The position numbers and the translations under genes were made by a program. Source: Sanguinoderma infundibulare (taxonomy: Eukaryota > Basidiomycota > Agaricomycetes > Polyporales > Polyporaceae). Taken from it: DNA of 64,000 bases. Shown piece by piece: positions 10,496-20,601 of the stretch. Each line of letters starts with the position of its first letter. Within the stretch, counting starts at the first letter, position 1. Below the pieces are notes generated by a model that saw only the letters and a program-made list of their open reading frames with translations, was not told where the DNA came from and searched no databases. The stretch covers positions 186,001-250,000 of the forward strand of contig JAVLRN010000006.1 of NCBI GenBank assembly GCA_032821775.1, given 5' to 3'.

Positions 10496-12162
10496 CTACC
10501 GTCCCTTTCGAGCCTGGCGCTCCTTCCGACTACCATCATTGCCTCGATTGGCACGTTTGCCAGTGGGCGCCAGGACTCCAGGGTGATGGTTAGCGACTCC
10601 GAGCGCGCCATGCACTCTCCCATGGGTGGCCCCGTTGCCGGTGATTACGACCTCGTCAACCAACGCCTGAAAGCGTGGCGCGTAGAGCCACCACAGGTTC
10701 GCTGTCCACACTGAGCTTGTGGGGACGTCACGAATGTGACCGTAGGGCCCATAATACGCACGGACAATGTCGCCCAAACGAGTATACGAGGTGCAGAGCT
10801 CCAGCCTATGCAGTCGACGGCCGCCTGCGGCGAGATGGGTCGTGAGGAGCTCCTTGAGCCCGTCTAACTCTCCACGGAGGCCGGCGATGATCTCGTTGTC
10901 GTCCAAGAACTTGAAAATGGACTGGCAGCCCCCGATGATATATGCGAGACACCGTTCGGGGCTGTCCGGGCCCGATGTGCGGGATGGGCCTCTCAATAGG
11001 CCCAGGAACCCTTCGGCCACCTGAAGCTTGTACTCGCAGATCCCGAACGCCGTGTCGTTGAGCAAGTCGAGGCGGCGGAGATTCGGCAAGCCTTCGACGA
11101 ACTGTTCCAAGTGAGAGATGATCCAGGGTTGGCACCAAGCGTAGAAGTCGATCGCGAGGTCGGTTATAGTGGGAGACCGGTATCCGTCCAGTAAGCGTTT
11201 GAGGCTCTCGTCATTGTCGAAAAACCCGGTAACACACAGACGCTCGACTCCGAGAATGGAGCCAGCCGACGTAACCTGTCCCCGCTGTCCCATGATAGCG
11301 AATCGCAGGGAGTCGAAGAAAGGGGGTGAGTGTAGGCCAATCGTATGCTTCGGCAAGATCCTGTGAATGTCCACCGGAACGTCTTTCCAGTCCAGGTCAA
11401 TCATGACGTCGGAGGGAAACGACAGTCCAGTGGTGAACAAAAGAGGGATGTTCTTCGGCGGCAACCCGAACTTGTGGGTCACGCGGAGACGACGGAGACT
11501 GGGGAGTTGAACGATACGGGGGTTTCCAGGGTTCGATGCATCAACCACCGGCTCCAGATCGATCCAATTCCAGATGGTCAGCGACTCCAAGCTGGGTGAA
11601 CATCGGTCCAGCGCAGCGAGCAAGATATCGCCGCGCACCGTCGCGCTATACAGAAAGACCTCCTTCAGCGACTTCACGGCGATGGCGGGGGTGAAAAAGC
11701 GTCCAGGGATGATGAGAGATTGAAGGAGAGGAAGATCAGAGTCGTGACATGCAGGCAGCTCGGTAATCTGATCTTTTGATTCAGAGGAGAGCTTGATCTC
11801 CAAGCTCTTGAGACCGCGTAGGGGAGAGCGGGTTGCTAACTCCAGCAAGGTCACTGTGGCTCTCGGCCAGCACTCCCTGGCCGAAAACTCAGACAGCCGC
11901 CAGAAGTGTGGTTCAAGAAGGGGGCCCACTTCCTGCCACTCCACCGTCCAAGAGAACCGGGAAGGAATCTCGACCGTAAGCGGGTAAGGCTTCGACCACT
12001 CAAGTAACGTTGGTAGGCACCTGGTGAGTCGGAGTCGAGAGCTAGGGGAAAACGGTCGGTGGTTGAGGTCGACATGAGCGTTTAAAATCGACACACTCGA
12101 GGCCAAGGGAAATGACTTACAGAACACTTCGAGACGAAAGTAAATGCACTTTATGGAATCAT
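10496..12162 (-). pseudogene. F-box/LRR-type protein, F-box deleted
   Basis: Paralogue of the two intact F-box genes downstream. By alignment, exon 1 would be 12162-12121, but its fourth codon is TAA (M-I-P-stop), where paralogues have Ser. The intron (GTAAGT to TTTTCCCCTAG, ending about 12053) is kept. The following exon joins straight into the region 'RLTRCLPTLLEWSKPYPLTVEI', so the F-box segment is missing. The rest is an open frame of LRR-like repeats to the stop at 10496: LPACHDSDLPLLQSL, FFTPAIAVKSLKE, HLAAGGRRLHRLELC. A shortened protein from an internal start is possible, but without an F-box it could not join an SCF complex. Confidence 0.75.
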
Positions 12163-12656
12163 GAATGCGAGTGGTAAGTAGAAGATGAGATGATGGGGGG
12201 AGTGGATGTCGCAGACCAAGCCGCGGCGCAACGTGTTCGGGCACGACCAACGTCGGGTCTGGCAAACCCGATTGATCGAAGCGCTGGGCAGCAGACTCCG
12301 ACTCCGCACTCCAACCCGGCCGGCAACATCTCTCTTGGTGAATTCCAGCTGCGATTCCGAAAAGTCCTGCCAGGCCGCGACAATCCGTGGGTTAAGCATC
12401 GTTCTGTTCGTGCACTCGCACATTCAGCTCTCCCAAGCTCCATTACATAAACGTTCACTTACACATAGCTCTTGTAGCGCATCGCTGATGCCGATTTACG
12501 CTCCAAACCGGGCTGATGAGGCTCATCCCAAACGCATTCATCCGCGATCTACTACTTAAGTACTACTATTGTATCGCCATTCGTACAACAACACCCTAAC
12601 CGAAGCAGGCGTAAAGTCTATTTCGTGGTACATTCCGATCCCATCCGCACTTCGGC
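12163..12656. other. Intergenic between F-box paralogues
   Basis: Holds the upstream region of the 10496-12162 relic and the 3' flank of the 12657-14533 gene. Short ORFs on both strands show no recognisable domain. Confidence 0.5.
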
Positions 12657-14533
12657 CTAGTATCCGTCTCCCTTCGATTCCGCTATCGTCCCCGGGAGCG
12701 GATGCGCTGCTCCAATTCCGCGCCCATGGCGTCGTCGGTCTCCGATGAATACGACCTCGTCCGCCAACGCCTGAAAGCGCGGAAAGTAAAGCCTCGACAG
12801 GTCGGCTATCCACCTTGAGCTTGTCGGGAAGTCGCGAACGTGACGGTAGGGCTCATCACGCCGGATTGGCATATACGTTATGCAGAGCTCCAGCCTATGC
12901 AATCGACGGCCACCTGCAGCAAGATGGTCCTCGAGGAGTTCCTCAAGCCTGTCTAGTTCCCCACAGAGGCCGGCCATGATTTCGTTGTCGTCCGGGGCCG
13001 CATTCATAGACTCCCAGCCCCCGATCACGTATGCGAGACAGCTGTTCGAGCTCGACGTGCTGGATGCCGATGGGCGTCTTAGGAGACTGAGGAATCCGTC
13101 GGCCACCTGTAACTTGTATTGGGATACCTGGAACGCTGGCCCGTTAAGCAAGTCGAGGCTGCGGAGATTCGGTAAACCTTCGATGAATTGTTTCAAGAGG
13201 CCAATGACCGCGGGTGAGATCCAACTGAGGAAGTTGATCGCAAGCTCGGTGACAGTCGAAGACCGGTATTCGTCCAATGATAGTTTGAACCTCGCATGAT
13301 CGTTGACACGCTCAAGGACGCGTAGACGCTCTGTTCTGAGAATCGAACAAGCGGAGGTGACCTCTAGCTCTCCCGCGAGAGCGAACCACAGAGAGTCGAA
13401 GAAAGGAGGTGTGTGTAGGCCAACCCAGTTCTTCGGCAAGAGCCTGTGAAGGTCCATTGGAAGACGGCCCCAGCATGAGTCTAGGTCGATCGTGACATCG
13501 GAGGGAAATGAAAGTGATGTGAGGAACAACGGAGGGATGTCGTCCTGCGCCGGAGACTCGGAGTACCTGTAGGCCGCTTTGAGACGACGAAGACTTGGGA
13601 GGTGAACGATATGAGCGTTGGGGCTCGCTGCATCAACCACCGACTGTGGATCTGCCCATTGCCGGAGTGTAAGTGATTCCAGACAGTGTGCACATCTGTC
13701 CAGCGCAGCGAGGAAGACGTCGCTGCGGGCCGGCGCGTCATGCAGAACGACATTCTTCAACGACTTCACGGCGATGGCGGGAGTGAAAAGGCGTCCACTA
13801 ATCGAGAGGCTTCGAAGGCGAGGAAGATCCGAGTCGCGGCATGCAGGCAGCTCGAAAGGTGCATCTGAAGACGGCCAGAGTTGAATTTCCAAGCTCTGGA
13901 GATTCGGCAGACGAGAGCAAGCCGCCAATCCCAGGATTGCGAGGATGTCTTCCTTGCACCACCTTGCGACTTTGAGGTGAGACAGCCGCCAGAGCTGGGG
14001 TTCAAGAAGGGGTCCGAGAGTCTGCCACCGCACCCGCAAAGAGAACTCTTCCATCTCGATTGTAAGCGGGTAAGTGTTCGACAACTCGAGCAACGGTGGT
14101 AGGATGCGCTCGAGGTGACCGGGATGGGTATCCCACTCGCACCGAAACGCAATAGGGATGACGTCGGCCCAAAGCTGCGGCGTACCTCGCGCTATGTGGC
14201 GCCAGCGTTGGCAGACGTGGGTGAGGGTCACCAACCGCCGCCATCCCGGCCGTGCGGCACCGGCAAAGATCTTCACCGCGATCTCGGTAGGGAGGCGGTT
14301 GAACGCAGCAGTGGCATTGGCGGCCGCACGAAGGGGGGTGATGATTGTGTCGTATGTATGGGGTATTGTGGAGGTGGTGGAGTCGAGTTCGAGCCTGCCA
14401 TTTCTCTCTAAAGACGGGGCCTGGAAACGATCGGTGGTTCAAGTCAATGAACTTGTGGTCGGAACATAGCAGAGGAAATGCTTACCGATCCTGGACTTCC
14501 TGCCAAGGAAGCGAAACCGGTGGATGGAACCAT
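12657..14533 (-). CDS. F-box protein with LRR-like repeats
   Basis: F-box proteins are substrate receptors of SCF ubiquitin ligases; the F-box binds Skp1 and the C-terminal repeats bind targets. Two exons: 14533-14486 (16 codons, MVPSTGFASLAGSPGS) and 14420-12657, intron 65 nt (GTAAGC...TTTCCAG). The protein is about 603 residues. The F-box-like segment FNRLPTEIAVKIF followed by LTHVCQRWRHIARGTPQLWAD spans roughly residues 55-105. The rest holds degenerate leucine-rich repeats, with LPACRDSDLPRLRSL, FTPAIAVKSLK and HLAAGGRRLHRLELC shared with its neighbours. The frame is intact and both splice sites are canonical. The target is unknown. Confidence 0.82.
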
Positions 14534-15739
14534 GGTGAAGGCGATTCGGAGGAGGTGGTGGAAGGAAGGAAAGTCAACGGTGGTTGGAGACCAGTCGGAG
14601 ACCCGCATTTAACTCCCACCAGCCGGCGTCGGCGCCGGTCCGGTCACATCCGGGGTTGAGCGCAACAAGACTGCATCGCCTCGAGGACGTTCAGGTCGAA
14701 CTTCTGAATACGCCTCGCCTGCCTCTGGCCGATCCAGACGATTTAAAGGATATCAGCAGCCACACCCGCAAGGCAGACGTGAACTTGTACCCAATTACCT
14801 GCGTCGGGCCCGGGATCAGAGGCCGTGCCATCGAGTTCTTCCACCCATTCTAGTGAAGCTTGCTGTTGAGACAGACCCTACCAGAAGAGTGGTGAGCGAA
14901 AGCGGCGGGAAACGATCGTCTGGACAGTCACGCACCAGCGTCGTGACATGGCGTAAGTACCTCAAGATCGCCGTACCGCGCCGAGCACTGGATCCCAGCA
15001 GTGATCCCGTCGGACTTGGTCGAGGTACGAAGGCATTGGTGATTGTGAGCGGGATTGCTGAATGAGTGCGCAGCATCGCTGGGTGAGCGAACCATCCATA
15101 GATGAGAAAGACCCAACCTGACACTTACTGAGCTCCAAGCGGAAGCATATGCGTGTGGGTGAGGGGCTCGAGTACATCCCACGTGTTTGTACGCCGCGTC
15201 GAGAGTGCATATTCTGTGCCTGTGTCGCGTCTGACATGTAAGAGCGGAGTTTCAGGACGGAAGGTGGTAGGTCCTAGGAAAGCAGGGGGGATGAGGAGAT
15301 GGAATGGGCGATGGAGGATGGCACGGCGACCGACTCGGGAAACGGTCTGCCTGGAGGTGCAAATTGCGGTTTAAACACCGGAAAACGAGGCGGAGATATG
15401 AAGTGGGTCACCTGGACGTGCTTGAACACGTCACATATGGGAAGACTGGAAAGTAGTGTCATCGAGGATGAGGAGCTAAGTCTCGTCCTATATATAAGGG
15501 AGCGCTGCTCGAACAAAGGCCGATTCATTGCGCGCTGGAAGCCTGGAATAAAGCTCAGGGTCGTGATCAGGGTCGTGCTGAACGGATAAGGCCTGTCAAA
15601 GAGAGAGCGACCTGCGAGAAAGAGAGAAAGGCACCTTATCTCATTCAGGACGAGAGCGAGTAGTTTCGGCCACAGGTGCTCGCCAAAGAGGCAATGTACT
15701 GAGTAAAATGACATACAATCCTTGAACATCACACCTACG
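14534..15739. other. Intergenic, upstream of F-box gene; TATA-like site
   Basis: Immediately upstream of the F-box gene is a segment (about 14590-14660: ACCCGCATTTAACTCCCACC, then CAGCCGGCGTCGGCGCCGGT) that recurs near 20197-20240 beside another paralogue. A TATATATAAGG sequence lies at about 15491 on the plus strand, but no convincing gene follows it. ORFs of up to 152 codons here have low-complexity, unrecognisable translations. Confidence 0.45.
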
Positions 15740-17643
15740 CTACCGTCCCTTCCGAGACTGCCGGCCCCCCATCAGCCCCTTCCGACCAGCATCCTTCTTC
15801 CCGCCATCCGGATGCTTGGGAATGGAAGGTAGACGCACTGCTACTCCGAGCGAGCCATCCGCCTGCGTACCGTTTCTCGGAGGGTCCCCCATGAACACGA
15901 CCTTGTCCGCCAGCGCCTGGAAGCGCGGCAAGTAGATCCACGACACGCTTGCCGTCCAGGCTGGGGACGGGGACACGTCGCGAATGTGACGGGCGGCCGC
16001 TCGTGGGTCGGGGCCTGGCCCGGATGAGCTAGGTGAAGTGATGCAGAGCTCCAATCGATGCAACCGACGGCCGCCTTTGGCAACATGTGTCTTGAGCACT
16101 TCCTCGAGAGCATCCAGCTCCCCACAGAGGCGACCGAAGGTTTTGAAGTCGGCCTCCATCTTCGAGACTCTGGACACCATCGGGACGCTGAACACGCACG
16201 TGAGAGAGTCGTCTGAGCTCGAGGATGTGGAGGATGGACCTCTCAACATGCCTAGGAAAACGTCGACAATCTGGAGCTTCAGGTCCTCGACAATTTTGCC
16301 AAGCAAGCGGAGGGAGTGGAGGTTCGGGAACCCTTCAACAAACTGTCGCAGATCGGGGAAGAACTGGTCTTTGTTTTCGCTGTTGACGTTGATCGCGAGC
16401 TCGGTGACGAATGGGGAGTGATATTTGCCCAGGACCTGTGCCAGCCTCCCTCGATCGTCGAAACGATGATGGTGGACGCGTAGATACTCCCTGCCGCAAA
16501 CAGAACCAGAAAAGGCGACCTCTTTCCGCGATCCGCAGATGAGGATCCACAGGGAGTCGAAGAAGGGAGGTGCGCATAGACCGATCAGGTCCTTCGGCAG
16601 CAGCTCGTAAATGTCCGATGGAACATGGTCTAGGTTTAGCGCGACGCTGGAGGGGAATACGAGCCGTGTCATGAACGGAGTGTGTTGCGATGAGAGAGAA
16701 GCGAAGGCCACATTGAGATGACGAAGGCGGGGGAGTTGAATGATACGATAGTCCGGATTAGATGAACCAGCCATCTCCCCTCGATACGACAAACCCTGGA
16801 GCGTCAGCGATTCCAGACCCGGTGCACATCGGGCCAGCGCAGAGAAGAAGACGTCTTGGCTCTTGGGCTTGTCATGGAGTAAAACCTTCTTCAGGGACTT
16901 GACGGCGATTGCTGGAGTGAAAATGTTTCCGTGAATGGCGAGGGTTTGAAGGCGGGGAAGGTCATGGTCGTCACATGCGGGCAGTTTGGCGACACGATCG
17001 GGAATGGGAGAGAGCTTGATTTGCAAGCTCTCGAGACATCGTAGACGGGAGCGAGCGGCCAATTCCAATATCGACATCAGGTCTTCCATGCGCCATATCT
17101 CGACCTTCAACTGAGAAAGCCTCGAGCTGTGAGGTTCAAGGGTGGGGCACAGTGTCTTCCAGGTCAGCCGTGCACATGACTGGAAAATCACGATGGTAAG
17201 CGGGTAAGGCTTCGACCACTCGAGCAGCGTTGGGAGGCGCTTGACCCTTCGAGGATCATATGCGAACGCCGAACGAACAGCCTCGGCCCACAGCTGTGGG
17301 GTTCCTCGAGCTATGTTGCGCCAGTGTTGACAGATGTGGGTAAGGACGACCAACGGCCACCATCCGGTCCATGCGCCACTGAGAAGGATCTTCACAACGA
17401 GCTCTGCGGGGAGGCCGTTGAACGCCGTGGCGGCATTGGCGGCAGAACGAAGCGGGACGATGGTTGCATCGCATGGATTCGCGGTAGCGATGTCGGCCGG
17501 GCCGGCGTTGTCATTGCGCGACGCAAAGGAGGCCTGGAAGCGATTGGTTGTTTGTCATCAGTGCTCTGAACAACACAACTGGAGGAAATGCCTACAGGAT
17601 CTGGTCTCCCAGTGAAAAATGTAAAACTCGTCGATGAGACCAT
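15740..17643 (-). CDS. F-box protein with LRR-like repeats, paralogue
   Basis: Same architecture as the 12657-14533 gene. Exon 1 is 17643-17596 (MVSSTSFTFFTGRPDP), intron 17595-17534 (GTAGGC...CTTCCAG), exon 2 is 17533-15740; 613 residues. The F-box-like region FNGLPAELVVKIL...LTHICQHWRNIARGTPQLW lies at about residues 50-100. LRR-like repeats follow, with LPACDDHDLPRLQTL, FTPAIAVKSLKKVLLHD and HVAKGGRRLHRLELC. It ends in a basic tail (GGRQSRKGR). The 48-nt first exon and the intron position are the same in both intact genes, which supports the start codon. Probably an SCF substrate receptor; target unknown. Its upstream block is shared with other family members. Confidence 0.82.
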
Positions 17644-17825
17644 GACTAGAATGTACAGAGGATCAGGGGGCTCAATGGTAGTACGAAGAAACCGGGAAGG
17701 AAGTCGGAAGGCGCCATCGCCATCATGATAGCGCCGCGGCGAATGCGGCAAAGTCCGACAGCAAGCAAACAAGCGCCGGTAAACCGTAGCTTGTTGAAGT
17801 TCAACCTCCACTTTGTTGGTGACAG

Positions 17826-17900
17826 TCCAGGAGTATATTCCTTCCGCCATGGCTTCGCTCTCACGAAATCTGCGAAGACTCTCAGTGAGCTAAGTAGCTA
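17826..17900. promoter_or_regulatory. Shared divergent upstream block, copy 1
   Basis: Contains ATATTCCTTCCGCC, then TGCGAAGACTCTCAGTGAGC. Closely related blocks occur at about 20295-20365 (plus), 25843-25915 (minus) and 29340-29400 (minus). At three of the four sites an F-box gene or relic starts on one side, reading away from the core; at three (here, 25843 and 29340) the other side leads into the same decayed partner gene. Most likely a duplicated bidirectional promoter or first-exon region. Function is inferred from conservation and position only. Confidence 0.5.
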
Positions 17901-18164
17901 TTTTCATTAGCCGCGAGTTGACCTAATTATTTGCCGTATCCGATCTACGAGCGCACGGATGGCCTGGGGGTCGACTCGGAACACGGCGGCAAGACGCAAC
18001 GTGTTTTCAAAGGTGATCTCATAGTAAAGACTCGTTTAGATTCATCTCAAGAGCCTCAGGTGGTCCGAATTTCAACTGCAAGCCACAGGTCTGCGATGTG
18101 CAAAGGAAGTCGACCCCAGACCGTTGCCCTCGCTCGAGGAATGTCAAAAGTCCCGGAACCAATC

Positions 18165-18524
18165 TTTGTACTACGGCTTCTACGCCTAAGAAGACGTCCC
18201 AGGAAAGATGTCGATGTCCCTCTTCCACGACAATTTCAACGACCAAGAGCCCGACGATTGCATGTTCCTCACCATGGGCCCCACCTTCCTCCGAAACGTC
18301 ATCGGCTACCACGACCTGGAGTTGCAGATCGCGTACGTCTCCCAGCGCGCTAACGACATGATCCTGTCGATCGGGTTTAGCGTCGAAGTGCCCGCGTATG
18401 TCATCGGACTCTTCCCGCTTGAAAAGGAGGCATGGTTGGAGAGGATATCGCAGGAAGGCGCGAACCTGATCAGGAAGCTAGTGGGCACCGAGCCGATATG
18501 GTGGGAGATAGCGATCCGCTTGTG
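18165..18524 (+). pseudogene. Unrecognised gene relic, divergent partner of F-box gene
   Basis: Reads YYGFYA-stop-EDVPGKMSMSLFHDNF, then CMFLTMGPTFLRNVIGYHDLE, AYVSQRANDMILSIGF and ISQEGANLIRKLVG, to TGA 18522. The TAA at about 18208 interrupts the frame. A second, more decayed copy is on the minus strand at 25160-25827 (YYGFYADEDVLG, SQECENLIKE). I do not recognise the family. Two copies with protein-level similarity in the same position relative to the shared upstream block show it was once a real gene. A short protein from the internal ATG at 18205-18207 cannot be excluded. Confidence 0.55.
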
Positions 18525-19098
18525 AACGCGAGGAGAGTTTGGTGCGTGCTCTGTCGAGTCTTTCATGAGGAACGCTCAAGTTTCCGTTTCCTTTCGCTCG
18601 TTTTCTTGTTGTTCGCCTTGTAGTCGCCTGTCGCTGCGTATTGCTTTGGCCTTGACGCGGTGGTCGCCTGTCGTTGTTTGACGGAGACCGCCTTGACTAC
18701 CCCGGTGCATTGCTCGTAACGTCGTCATCACGAATAACTTGTCCAAACGAATCCCGCAGACCGCCAATGTAACCTTCCAAGCCTTCGGCTTCCAGTGCAA
18801 GTTTCTTATAGATAACCCGTGAGTGCATTTCCTTACAACGCTGGGAAACGTGAGGAGTTCTGTGAGACGTACATATGCTTGTCCGCACCTGCCGCAATGG
18901 CTCTATTTGTTGAAACTTGACGGTTACTAATGATCGATTATCGCAATGAAGTCTCTTTAGCAAGAATTAGAATCTATACATTCATGCTTTATGTGCTGGT
19001 CAGCACAACAATGGCCTGTGCAATCAATATACGAAATCATCTGCCGTCGTCCAATCTGAGGCCACTGTGCTACCGTCCCTTCCGACCTTGCCGGCCCC
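18525..19098. other. Intergenic with possible relic on minus strand
   Basis: The 3' flank of the relic (about 18560-18720) resembles 30270-30390, beside another F-box relic. On the minus strand at 18690-18840, KKLALEAEGLEGYIGGLRDS looks like a piece of coding sequence, but there is no start, end or known domain. Confidence 0.35.
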
Positions 19099-20190
19099 TC
19101 ACCAGCCTCTTCCGGCCAACGTCCTTCTCCCCTCGATCCCAACGCGCGGCCTCGAAGAGTCGAGCGTGCAGGCGTCACCCATGAATACGACCTCGTCCGC
19201 CAAGGCCAGGAATCGCGACCAATAGATGCATGACAGGGTCCACGCAAAGTCCGAGCTCGGGTGCACGTCGCGAAAGCGATGCGGGGCCCCTCGCGGGCCG
19301 GGCATGTAGAAGCTGGAGTTGCTCGTGATGCAGAGCTCCAGTCTGCGCAACGGTCGGCCGCCTGCGGCGAGGTGACCCTTGAGGAGCTCCTCAAGCGCAT
19401 TCAGCTCGTGGCGGAGGGGATCGATGTTTTTGCGATCATGATCGTTGACATAGGCGAGATACCCGTACGGCTCTGACGACACTCCGGACGCGCCTCGTAA
19501 CAGGCCGAGGAAGGCTTCGGCCATCTGCAGCTTGAGGTCTCCGATGTTCCCGCAGAGCAGCTCGAGGCGGCGAAGATTCGGGAATCCTTCGACGAACTGT
19601 CGGAAATCTGGAAAGAACAAATCCGAATCTTTGCAGTTGAGGTTGATTGCCAGCTCGGTGACGGCCGCAGACTGGTATGGGGCCAGGACGTGCGTCAGCT
19701 TCTGTCGGTCGTCAAAATAGTGATGGCGGATCCGGAGATGCTCCACGCCACCGATAGAACCGCACAACTCGATCTCTTTCTCCTTTCCGCAGAAAACAAA
19801 CGAGAGGGAGTCGAAGGACGAAGGTGCACATAGACTGATCAGGTCCTTGGGCAAAAATTGGTACACGTCCCATGGAACATAGTCGAGCTCAAGCGTGATG
19901 TTGGGGGGAAACGAGAGCCGTGTGAGGAACAGGGAAGAACGGCCGTCCTGTAGCGAGGTGGAGCCGAAGGCCAGATGGAGATAACGAAGGCTTAGGAGAT
20001 GTACCGCGCTACGAGGGTCGACGTCCGAGGCATCGACCATGCTTTCTCGATGGGACAAAATCTCCAGCGTTAGCAACTCCAGAGTAGGCGCACATTGTGC
20101 TAGCGCAAAGAAGAAGACATCTGCGCTCGCGGGCCTGTCGAGGACGATCTTCTTTAGTGATTTGACGGCGATAGCTGGGGTGAAAAAGTA
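19099..20190 (-). pseudogene. F-box paralogue, 5' half deleted
   Basis: The minus-strand frame runs from FFTPAIAVKSLKKIVLD at about 20190 to a stop at 19099. It contains LR...FPPNITLELDYVPWDVY and HLAAGGRPLRRLELC, the C-terminal two-thirds of the F-box family. Directly upstream there is an in-frame TAG (about 20192), and the sequence switches to the promoter-like block shared with other paralogues (20197-20360). Exon 1, the intron, the F-box and the first repeats have therefore been removed by one internal deletion. The remaining frame is otherwise open. Confidence 0.78.
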
Positions 20191-20196
20191 CTAGGG

Positions 20197-20400
20197 AGAC
20201 CTGCTTTCAACTCCCGCCAGCCGGCGGCGGCGCCGGTCCGGCAACCTCCCACAACAGGCGCTTCTGCTCCGTCACAGCAACGGTTAGACTCGAAGTTATA
20301 TTCCTTTCGCGTACTCGTACATAAGATGTTTTGAAGGCTGTCGGTGAGTCCGTTAGCTGTCACAGTTAACGACCAGACATGCATTTTTAGGTAAGGTTAC
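20197..20400. promoter_or_regulatory. Shared upstream block, copy 2
   Basis: CTCCCGCCAGCCGGCGGCGGC at 20210 matches the region upstream of the 12657-14533 gene. TTATATTCCTTTCGCGTACT and GGCTGTCGGTGAGTCCGTTAGC at 20297-20362 match the other copies of the shared block. Here it is fused to a truncated F-box gene. Confidence 0.5.
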
Positions 20401-20601
20401 GTATTATAACGGCGGAAAACACTGTGCGACGCAATTTGGACCTCGGTCCTCTGTTTGTCCGTATCCTGGTGTTGAAGAACTGCAACTTGCCAGTTTAAAA
20501 GGCAAACCGGTATTCGAGTCAACTAACAACGTTAACGAATTCTGAGAAGAACAGTCACGACGACACGGCGACCGCCCCAACCACCTCCAGGGACCTCAAG
20601 C

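Noticed and set aside
10496..20190. F-box relics as one alternatively spliced gene
   Set aside because: Each has its own repeated C-terminus and flank, so they are separate paralogues.
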